In this document: piece after piece, positions 8,033 to 13,992 of the stretch
Position numbering within the stretch: position 1 is the stretch's first letter
How the letters are laid out: each line of letters opens with the position of its first letter
Source: Clostridiaceae bacterium
GTDB taxonomy: Bacteria > Bacillota > Clostridia > Saccharofermentanales > Fastidiosipilaceae
Length of the DNA stretch: 13,992 nucleotides
Assembly (NCBI GenBank): GCA_012800515.1
Contig: JAAZJE010000015.1
Span: 1 to 13,992, forward strand
Direction: 5' to 3'
Notes under the pieces: model-generated
Database searches by the model: none
What the model was told of the DNA's origin: nothing
The model's input: only the letters and a program-made list of their open reading frames with translations
Position numbers and translations under genes: made by a program

Positions 8033-9535
8033 CAGAAATTCGCGCACCGTGGTTGCAATCTCGACGGGTTGTACAACGCTGTCATGAATTTCAGGCAGGT
8101 CTTGCAGACCGGCCAAATTGGGCGGAATTTCCAGCCCGCTCTCTGTAGCAAGCGGTTCGAAATAGGCAAAGTCGCTTTCTTGTTCGTCCGGTCTCCGGTC
8201 GCGTTCCAGAACGGCGTGGCAGACGGTGCGGGGAAATTTAAAGGGGCTGGCGGTAGCGACATAGAGAAATTTATCTGTGGATTTTTTGTTAATATGCCGT
8301 CGGGCAACCGAATAGCCGACGGCGGTATGCGGATCGATCACATGATCGAAGGTATCATAAAAATCAGTAATCGCCCTATGCGTTGCTCGGTTATCCGCCG
8401 AGCCGCCGCGGAACTCGTGCTTGAGAGCATGTAGAGTCCGTCCGTCGACCCGATAGCTCTGTCTGCTACGCAACCGCTCCTGCCAATCGTTAATTTTCTC
8501 CGAATCACGATCCGTCAGTTCGAAAAGCAGGCGTTCCAGATTGCTGGAAATTAGGATGTCCATTGACGGTGAGGTCGTGGTGTGGAAGGGGCGGTTAATA
8601 TTGTACTCGCCATTATTGAAGAAATCGGCCAGTACGCTGTTGCGGTTCGAGGCACAGATAAATTGTCGAATCGGCACGCCCATCTGCTTGGCATACCAGG
8701 CGGCCAAAATATTGCCGAAATTGCCGGTCGGCACCACGATATTGAAGGTTTCTTCCGGTTCCAGCCACTCATTGTTCAACATGTCCATCCAGGCTGAGCA
8801 ATAGTAAACAATTTGACTGACCAGACGCCCCCAGTTAATCGAATTGGCCGAAGTGAGGCGAATGCCGCGTTCTTGCAGTTCCGCAGCCAGCTCGGTATCG
8901 GCAAAGATTTTTTTCACCTCGGATTGCACCTCATCGAAGTTGGCCTGGACGGCATAGACTCGGGCATTTTCGGCATTAATGGTCGTCATTTGGCGTTGCT
9001 GGATGGCGCTGACCCCGTTATCGGGGAAGTAAACCATGACGCTCATTCCGGCCTGGGCGGCAAAACCGGATAAGGCTGCCGCGCCGGTATCCCCGGAGGT
9101 GGCGGTCAGGACACAAAAGCGATCCTCGCAACCGACTGCGCGGGCGGAGAGGGAGATCAGATGCGGCAGCAGCTGGAGGGCCATGTCCTTGAAAGCAGAA
9201 GTAGGTCCGTGCCACAGTTCAAGGATGAAGCTGTCGTTTGTATAGCGATTCAGGTTTTGCACCGGTGCCGGGTTCTCCGTGCCGAATTTCTCCTCACTGT
9301 AAGCGGCCCTGGTGGCAGCCAACAAATCCGAATAGGTGAAATCGGTTAAATACAGTGAGAGAATGTAAGCGGCGCGGGCGGGATAATCTGCCTTGCTCAG
9401 ACGTTCCCAATCTTCGGCACCAATATTGGGAATGCTCTCGGGAACGTACAGGCCGCCGTCGGGCGCCTGACCCTGAAGTATTGCCAGGGCGGGATTCACC
9501 GGAGAGCAATTGCCGCGCGTACTGATGTATTGCAT
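8027..9535 (-). CDS. thrC: Threonine synthase
   Basis: A PLP enzyme that converts O-phosphohomoserine to threonine and phosphate, the last step of threonine synthesis, in the cytosol. The 502-residue length matches the longer E. coli/yeast type of threonine synthase. The N-terminus reads MQYISTRG with APDGGLYVP at about 28-36, both typical of this type. The PLP lysine is Lys116 in GPTSAFKDMALQLLP, the phosphate-binding loop is SGDTG (147-151), and VVPTGNFGNILAAWYAKQMG is the conserved glycine-rich motif. The start ATG at 9535 is preceded on its strand by AAGAGGTG with a 5-nt spacer. It lies 39 nt downstream of the second ABC gene with no convincing promoter of its own, so it is probably co-transcribed with the exporter. 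Functional linkage to the exporter is not evident. Confidence 0.95.
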   Translation of the reverse strand: MQYISTRGNCSPVNPALAILQGQAPDGGLYVPESIPNIGAEDWERLSKADYPARAAYILSLYLTDFTYSDLLAATRAAYSEEKFGTENPAPVQNLNRYTNDSFILELWHGPTSAFKDMALQLLPHLISLSARAVGCEDRFCVLTATSGDTGAAALSGFAAQAGMSVMVYFPDNGVSAIQQRQMTTINAENARVYAVQANFDEVQSEVKKIFADTELAAELQERGIRLTSANSINWGRLVSQIVYYCSAWMDMLNNEWLEPEETFNIVVPTGNFGNILAAWYAKQMGVPIRQFICASNRNSVLADFFNNGEYNINRPFHTTTSPSMDILISSNLERLLFELTDRDSEKINDWQERLRSRQSYRVDGRTLHALKHEFRGGSADNRATHRAITDFYDTFDHVIDPHTAVGYSVARRHINKKSTDKFLYVATASPFKFPRTVCHAVLERDRRPDEQESDFAYFEPLATESGLEIPPNLAGLQDLPEIHDSVVQPVEIATTVREFLL

Positions 9536-9574
9536 ATATTCACCTCTTGTTTTTATTGGGCTAATCTTATCACG

Positions 9575-11338
9575 TTATGTGAACTGCATGCGGAACAGAT
9601 TGTAATAATTTCCGCGTCGGGCAATTAATTCCGTATGAGTACCGGATTCAATGATTTGACCGTTCGAGAGAACGATGATCAGATCGGCACGCTGCACGGT
9701 GGAGAGACGATGGGCGATTACGATGCTGGTTCGTCCGGTTAACAGTCTGGCGAGGGCCGCCTGAATACTCATTTCCGTTATGGTGTCAACATTGGAAGTC
9801 GCCTCATCCAGAACCAAAATCGGTGCCGGGTTGAGCATTGCTCTGGCGATGGCGATGAGCTGCTTTTGTCCTTGGGAGATATTACTTTCGTTGGTAATCA
9901 TGGTTTCGTAGCCGTCGGGGAGAGTGGCGATAAAATCCGTCAGGCCGGCATCGGCGCAAGTCCTGTCCAGCGCTTCCGGAGAGATTTCTCCGGCGGCAAA
10001 GCAGATGTTTTCACGCAGGGTGCCCTCAAAAATCCACGGTTCTTGAGTTACTACCGCGAAGGCGGAGCGCAATGAGGTGCGGGTCAGTTCAGTTATCTCA
10101 TTGCCATCCAGGCGGATCTCACCGCTTTGATAGTCATAGAAACGCGGCAATAAATTACCGATCGTTGTTTTGCCGGCGCCGGTTTCGCCGACGATGGCCG
10201 TCATCTTACCGGGCTGGGCGAAAAATGATAAGTCGCGCAGTACCGGCTGATCCGGTACATATTCGAAGTTAACTCGGTCGAAGACGATAGTTCCGTCGAT
10301 GGTTTGCGGGTCGATTTCGATGTCTCCGGCTTCATCGGCGCTTTCCGATTCGGTGTCATAAATTTCAAAAATTCGCTCGGCGGCGGAGAGTGTGGATTGG
10401 AAATCTCCGATCATGGTGGCGATATTATTTATCGGCCAGGAGAAGCGGCGCGAATAGATCAGGAAAGTGGAAATATTACCTAGTGTAACCATGCCGTTTA
10501 CATAAAGAATGGCGCCGAAAATAGTGACGAGCAGTAGGGAAAGGTTGTTAATGCCGCTGACGACGGGTCCATTGATACTACCCTGATACGAAGCTGAATA
10601 TTCGGCGGCGGCGCTGACTGCGTTTTGTCGGGCAAACTGATCCGTGAAGACTTGTTCCTGGTTATAAATGCGTATCGTTTCCTGCCCCGGGATAATCTCC
10701 TCAACCAGACCGTTCAGATCGCCGAGAACGGCCGTCCGACGGCTGAAGAGCGGCTTGACGCGTTTGGCATGATATATTGTGTAACCGATAGCCATGGGTA
10801 TGGTAATCAACAGAACCGAGCTGAGTGCGGGTGAGATGGACAGCATCATAATCAAAGAGCCGAACACCGAAATGCTACTGGTTAGAATAGAGGTGATATC
10901 GGTGGACAAGGTTGAGTTCAACGTGTCTACATCGTAGTTCATCCGGCTGATTATGTCTCCGGTGGGATGGGTATCAAAGAAACTGATTTTCAGGGACATG
11001 ATTTTGGCAAAGAGTGTATGGCGCATCCGGTTGGTCATGCGTTGGCTGACCTCAATCATGATTCTGGATACGACGATATTGACCAGAGTCGAGACCACGT
11101 AAAAAAGGATCATGTATTTGACGTAGTGAATGACCGCAGCCAGATTGACACCGCCCGGCTCGGCCATGGCGTCAACTGCCGCGCCCGAGAGTCGAGGGGT
11201 CTGCAGATCGAGGAAATTGCCGATAAAGGTTAGCACTATACCGAGTAAAATCCACGCCCAGTGATCGAGCAGAAGGTGCCCCAGACGTCTCAGGGTATGG
11301 ATGTTTTTCTTTCTTTTCCGGGCTCGTTCAGAATCCAT
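9575..11338 (-). CDS. ABC exporter half-transporter, subunit with canonical catalytic Glu and His
   Basis: A 587-residue membrane protein with an N-terminal six-helix exporter domain (hydrophobic segments begin near residue 25 and run to about 320) and a C-terminal ATPase domain. Walker A is GETGAGKT (384-391), Walker B ends LDEAT with catalytic Glu512, and the switch histidine is His543 (IAHRLST). The signature motif is non-standard, ISQGQ (487-491) instead of LSGGQ. It pairs with the upstream 635-residue subunit, overlapping it by 11 nt with a GGGAGGGG-type ribosome binding site inside that gene's end. Together they look like a TM287/288- or BmrCD-type heterodimeric exporter, in which this subunit supplies the Walker motifs of the active site and the degenerate signature of the other. 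The substrate (drug, lipid or peptide) cannot be told from sequence. There is no peptidase or accessory domain. Confidence 0.92.
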   Translation of the reverse strand: MDSERARKRKKNIHTLRRLGHLLLDHWAWILLGIVLTFIGNFLDLQTPRLSGAAVDAMAEPGGVNLAAVIHYVKYMILFYVVSTLVNIVVSRIMIEVSQRMTNRMRHTLFAKIMSLKISFFDTHPTGDIISRMNYDVDTLNSTLSTDITSILTSSISVFGSLIMMLSISPALSSVLLITIPMAIGYTIYHAKRVKPLFSRRTAVLGDLNGLVEEIIPGQETIRIYNQEQVFTDQFARQNAVSAAAEYSASYQGSINGPVVSGINNLSLLLVTIFGAILYVNGMVTLGNISTFLIYSRRFSWPINNIATMIGDFQSTLSAAERIFEIYDTESESADEAGDIEIDPQTIDGTIVFDRVNFEYVPDQPVLRDLSFFAQPGKMTAIVGETGAGKTTIGNLLPRFYDYQSGEIRLDGNEITELTRTSLRSAFAVVTQEPWIFEGTLRENICFAAGEISPEALDRTCADAGLTDFIATLPDGYETMITNESNISQGQKQLIAIARAMLNPAPILVLDEATSNVDTITEMSIQAALARLLTGRTSIVIAHRLSTVQRADLIIVLSNGQIIESGTHTELIARRGNYYNLFRMQFT

Positions 11339-13235
11339 TTACAAACGCCCCTCCCTGATCCAACTGCTCGCGGCAGATCTGTTGCCACTCGGGGCTACTT
11401 TCATCCAGTTCGCGCGGTGAACCCAGGGCAATGACCTCGCCTTCGCGTATCATAAGTATGGTGTCGGCCTGCAGGACGGAACTGACGCGCTGAGCGATTA
11501 TGACCCTAGTGGTACGACTAAAATTGTCAAAAAGCATGCGACGGAACCTTGCGTCGGTCTCGTAGTCCAGGGCGCTGGTCGCGTCATCCAGAACTAAAAC
11601 GCAGGGATTTTGCGCCAGCGCTCTGGCGAGAAGAATGCGTTGCCTCTGACCGCCGCTCAGGTTGGAAGCGCGCGGCTGAGTCGGATGCTCATACCCGCCC
11701 GGTTTTTCCCTAATGAAGTCGTCCGCCTGAGCATACTCACCAGCCGTAAAAATGTCCTCGTGATACAGACGGCGCCCGAAGGAGATGTTATCGGCGATGG
11801 TTGAAGCATAGAGGAAGTCATTTTGCAAAACGACTCCGAATAATTTATAGAGTTGTCTCCGGGGCCACTCCGTCAAATTCCTGTCATTGATTAAAATTTC
11901 ACCCGAGTCCGGTTCATATAAACGCAACAGGAGGCGGATAATTGTGGTTTTGCCGCTGCCGGTCGGCCCGAGAATTCCCAGGGTCTGACCGGGCTCTACT
12001 TTGAAGCTGATGTTTTTAAGAATGGCACCGGTTTGCGGATAGGCAAAGAAAACATTGCGAAACTCTATCCGCGCGGATTTTCCCGCCTTCGGAGAATCGG
12101 GTTCACCGCCTGCTTCGGGAATCATATCGGTCTGTGAATCATCTTCACTTTTGCCGCGGATCAATTTGCTGAAATCGAGTCCGGAAGAACTTTTATCGAG
12201 GTCGATATCGCGCTCACGTTGGAGATCATAGTTGAGGATATCCGGCGCGGCGGCGGCATACTCGGCTCGCAACTGCTCGTCATCGACGAAGTTAATCCGC
12301 TGTTCGATTTTCAGGACCTCTTCGATTCGATTGGCGGAGGTCATTCCGCGAGTGTAGATGAGGAAGATGCGAGTCATGGCCATAATTCCCTGGGTGATCA
12401 TGGCGAAGTAGCTGATAAAGGCGATGATGGTGGCGGTGTCCGTGAATCCAGCTTTGATTCGCAGGGCACCTATGTAAATAATGGCAACCAGCCCGAAGTT
12501 GAGCAACAAGCCGAGAAAAGGCCAGCTCAGCGAAAGAGTGAAGGAAGCCTTCTTTTCGGCGGCGGACAGATTGTCACTGGCGATTCCGAAACGCTCTTGC
12601 ACGTGTGCTTCACGGTTGGAAGATTTGATTGTGCGAATTCCGCGTGTGGTGTCACGAGTGCGGCGTACCAGAATATCGATATGATTTTGGACCTTGCGAA
12701 ACAGCGGTCTGCCGTATTTATTGATCAGGCCGGCAAAGACCCAGATGATCGGAGCCAAAATCAGCAGAACAAACCCGATAACAGGGTCCATAATCATGGT
12801 AGAGATCAGACCGCCGACCAGAAGTACGGGAGCGCGTATGCCCATACGCTGAAGTCCGGCCAGCATACGGTTGACCTGCCAGACGTCCGAGGTTAATCGT
12901 GATTGAAGGGAAGATATGCCGACAGCATAAAAGTCCTGACTGTCGAGGGAAATAATACGGGCAAACAAGTCGTGACGTATGCGGGCGGATGCACGCGCCG
13001 CCACATAGGATGCGTTGCGATTGCCGACGATGTTGCCGATTGCCGCCAGAACGGCAAAGAGCAACATAAGGAGACCCCAAAGAATAATCGTGGAAATCGA
13101 TCCCGAAGGAGCAACCTCGCGAATCATATGTGACAATAGCCAGGGGAAAACCAATTCCAGTGCTGTGCCGGCGGCCTTTATAGTCAGACCGAAAATCATT
13201 CTAGAGCGCAAAGGCTCCAAGTATTTGCGGATCAT
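11328..13235 (-). CDS. ABC exporter half-transporter, subunit with degenerate ATP site and long acidic linker
   Basis: A 635-residue partner of the preceding ABC protein, first in the operon. It has an N-terminal six-helix exporter domain to about residue 300, then the ATPase domain from about 387. Walker A is GPTGSGKT (423-430) and the signature is canonical LSGGQ (526-530). Walker B reads LDDAT, so the catalytic Glu is replaced by Asp551, and the switch His is replaced by Gln582 (IAQRVSS). These substitutions mark the non-hydrolysing site of heterodimeric exporters. Between the two domains lies an unusually long, acidic and serine-rich linker (about 306-386), compared with roughly 30 residues in the partner. 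The start ATG at 13235 has only a weak Shine-Dalgarno (TAGGT) but sits at the beginning of a normal family N-terminus and 50-60 nt behind a good promoter. The substrate is unknown. Confidence 0.92.
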   Translation of the reverse strand: MIRKYLEPLRSRMIFGLTIKAAGTALELVFPWLLSHMIREVAPSGSISTIILWGLLMLLFAVLAAIGNIVGNRNASYVAARASARIRHDLFARIISLDSQDFYAVGISSLQSRLTSDVWQVNRMLAGLQRMGIRAPVLLVGGLISTMIMDPVIGFVLLILAPIIWVFAGLINKYGRPLFRKVQNHIDILVRRTRDTTRGIRTIKSSNREAHVQERFGIASDNLSAAEKKASFTLSLSWPFLGLLLNFGLVAIIYIGALRIKAGFTDTATIIAFISYFAMITQGIMAMTRIFLIYTRGMTSANRIEEVLKIEQRINFVDDEQLRAEYAAAAPDILNYDLQRERDIDLDKSSSGLDFSKLIRGKSEDDSQTDMIPEAGGEPDSPKAGKSARIEFRNVFFAYPQTGAILKNISFKVEPGQTLGILGPTGSGKTTIIRLLLRLYEPDSGEILINDRNLTEWPRRQLYKLFGVVLQNDFLYASTIADNISFGRRLYHEDIFTAGEYAQADDFIREKPGGYEHPTQPRASNLSGGQRQRILLARALAQNPCVLVLDDATSALDYETDARFRRMLFDNFSRTTRVIIAQRVSSVLQADTILMIREGEVIALGSPRELDESSPEWQQICREQLDQGGAFVNGF

Positions 13236-13294
13236 TTCAATAACCTACACTTAGCTGGTAATATTATCAAAAGTTAATCTTTATGACCAGAAGC

Positions 13295-13322
13295 ATTGTA
13301 CAGAGAAAATATATCGTGTCAA
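13295..13322 (-). promoter_or_regulatory. Sigma-A-type promoter for the ABC-ABC-thrC operon
   Basis: On the minus strand the -35 is TTGACA (13317-13322), a perfect consensus, the spacer is 16 nt and the -10 is TACAAT (13295-13300), one mismatch. Transcription would start near 13287 and give a leader of about 50 nt before ATG 13235. Confidence 0.65.
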
Positions 13323-13344
13323 AGCGGCTGAAAAATGCTTTAAT
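13316..13344 (+). promoter_or_regulatory. Possible divergent promoter for tcdA
   Basis: GTGTCA (13316-13321) as -35, a 17-nt spacer, and TTTAAT (13339-13344) as -10 fit a sigma-A promoter with two and one mismatches. The -35 uses the same bases as the minus-strand -35. The start point would fall near 13351, just before the hairpin at 13356. Confidence 0.4.
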
Positions 13345-13355
13345 AGAAAAGACAA

Positions 13356-13379
13356 ATAATCCCGGTTGCCCGGGATTAT
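13356..13379. repeat. Perfect 10-bp inverted repeat with TTGC loop (operator, 5' hairpin, or leftward terminator)
   Basis: Left arm ATAATCCCGG (13356-13365) and right arm CCGGGATTAT (13370-13379) pair perfectly around TTGC. On the plus strand no T-run follows, so it is not a rightward terminator. On the minus strand the stem is followed by TTGTCTTTTC, which would make a fair leftward intrinsic terminator facing transcription antisense to tcdA. It could also be an operator or a transcript-stabilising hairpin at the 5' end of the tcdA message. Confidence 0.6.
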
Positions 13380-13390
13380 CTGGGAGGAAA

Positions 13391-13480
13391 ATGAATGAAA
13401 AGCAAGCATCATCTAACACAAACATCAGATGTCACTTACTATTAAACACTGAAAATGTGTGCAGGATATCGCATGAATAA
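13391..13480 (+). CDS. Short upstream ORFs (29 or 16 codons) with strong Shine-Dalgarno ahead of tcdA
   Basis: GGGAGG at 13382-13387 is the best ribosome binding site in this intergenic region, yet it is about 85 nt before the tcdA start. Two overlapping starts could use it. ATG 13391 opens a 29-codon ORF whose stop (13478-13480) overlaps the tcdA start. ATG 13395, at the better 7-nt spacing, opens a 16-codon ORF (MKSKHHLTQTSDVTYY) that stops at 13443-13445 in the same frame as tcdA. Neither resembles a known protein. They may be leader peptides that couple or regulate tcdA translation, or chance. Confidence 0.3.
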   Translation: MNEKQASSNTNIRCHLLLNTENVCRISHE

Positions 13481-13992
13481 GAACAATTGTGAAGAAATTG
13501 TAACATCGGATGTAATAATCAGCCGATCCGACGCATTACAGCGTTCAGCAACTCTTTTCGGCGCGGAAAGTATGGCAAAGCTGGATGCCGCCAATGTAGC
13601 GGTGATCGGTTTGGGCGGAGTGGGTTCCTTCGCGGCCGAGGCGCTGGCCCGTTCCGGTGTCGGGACTTTGGTGTTGATTGACGGGGATCAGGTTGATGTC
13701 TCGAATCTTAATCGGCAACTGATTGCGACGCAGTCGACTTTGGGTCGACAGAAGGCGACTGTAACCGCCGAGCGGCTATCCGAGCTGATTCCGGGGACAA
13801 CTCTGATTCCAATTGATAAAATGCTTAGCGGTACCGAAGAAGAACTCCGAGAAATTCTGTTGTCGGCCGATTATGTTGTTGACTGCATAGACTCGGTTCC
13901 GGTTAAGCTCGCCCTGATAGAGACATGCATTCGCCACGGAGTCAGGATTGTTAGTGCCATGGGTTTAGGTCGCCGGTTTGATCCCGGGAAAG
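13473..13992 (+). CDS. tcdA: tRNA threonylcarbamoyladenosine dehydratase-like (TcdA/ThiF family), 3' end cut by window edge
   Basis: TcdA uses ATP to dehydrate and cyclise N6-threonylcarbamoyladenosine at tRNA position 37 (t6A to ct6A). The visible 173 residues match the E1-like adenylating fold. They show GLGGVGS (Gly46-Ser52), AEALARSGVG, LIDGDQVDVSNLNRQ with Asp70 as the nucleotide-ribose acid, TLGRQKA, VVDCIDSVPVK, and AMGLGRRFDP in place of the usual AMGxGxKxDP of TcdA. The ARSGVG and CIDSVPVK wording favours TcdA over MoeB or ThiF. The start ATG 13473 has a modest AGGA site 6 nt upstream. ATG 13455 is in the same frame but has no ribosome binding site, and TAA at 13443-13445 bars anything longer. 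The gene is transcribed divergently from the ABC operon and runs off the right edge. Confidence 0.85.
   Translation, partial: MNKNNCEEIVTSDVIISRSDALQRSATLFGAESMAKLDAANVAVIGLGGVGSFAAEALARSGVGTLVLIDGDQVDVSNLNRQLIATQSTLGRQKATVTAERLSELIPGTTLIPIDKMLSGTEEELREILLSADYVVDCIDSVPVKLALIETCIRHGVRIVSAMGLGRRFDPGK

Noticed and set aside
9536..9574. Separate thrC promoter or a terminator after the ABC gene
   Set aside because: The 39-nt gap shows only the thrC ribosome site; no stem-loop with T-run and no acceptable -35/-10 pair was seen.
12219..12896. Plus-strand open frame of 225 codons inside the first ABC gene
   Set aside because: It is antisense to a clear transporter domain and has Asp/Gly/Gln-rich shadow composition without a start signal.
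13283..13480. 65-codon frame beginning at ATG 13283
   Set aside because: Its first half crosses both predicted promoters and the hairpin, and it has no ribosome site; only the part from 13391 has a usable start signal.

Overview
The window reads as a stretch of chromosome from a medium-GC bacterium, probably a Clostridia-like member of the Bacillota. The evidence is a clustered pyr operon, a class 1B (PyrD/PyrK) dihydroorotate dehydrogenase system, strong GGAGG-type ribosome binding sites, and CarB wording typical of that phylum (NPRSSRTVPYISK). This placement is inference from gene content and protein motifs; no search was run. No tRNA, rRNA, CRISPR array, insertion sequence or phage gene was seen.

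Left half (1-8018, + strand): a tight pyrimidine biosynthesis operon. It begins with pyrF, cut by the left edge of the window. Next comes one very long gene in which the carbamoyl-phosphate synthase large subunit (CarB) is joined in frame to PyrK, the FAD/[2Fe-2S] electron-transfer subunit of dihydroorotate dehydrogenase. Then follow pyrD (class 1B, GTG start), an enlarged and divergent orotate phosphoribosyltransferase-like gene in the pyrE slot, and an NAD(P)-binding extended SDR of unknown substrate. Gaps are 31 nt or less, several genes overlap, and each gene has a plausible Shine-Dalgarno sequence. carA, pyrB and pyrC are not here and may lie upstream.

Middle and right (8027-13235, - strand): threonine synthase (thrC) lies downstream of two overlapping genes for an asymmetric heterodimeric ABC exporter. 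The two ABC subunits have complementary degenerate motifs, giving one canonical and one degenerate ATP site. thrC converges on the SDR gene with only 8 nt between stop codons, and both stop codons sit inside one small palindrome. A near-consensus promoter (TTGACA, 16 nt, TACAAT) stands 60-90 nt in front of the first ABC gene and probably drives ABC-ABC-thrC.

Right edge (13236-13992): a 237-nt divergent intergenic region, then the start of a TcdA/ThiF-type gene (tRNA threonylcarbamoyladenosine dehydratase) cut by the window end. The intergenic region holds back-to-back promoters that appear to share one -35 element, a perfect 10-bp hairpin, and a strong ribosome binding site that serves a tiny upstream ORF rather than tcdA.

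The most unusual items are the CarB-PyrK fusion, the PyrE-slot protein with an eroded PRPP loop, and the compact regulatory region ahead of tcdA. I did not find a clear new defence or mobile system.
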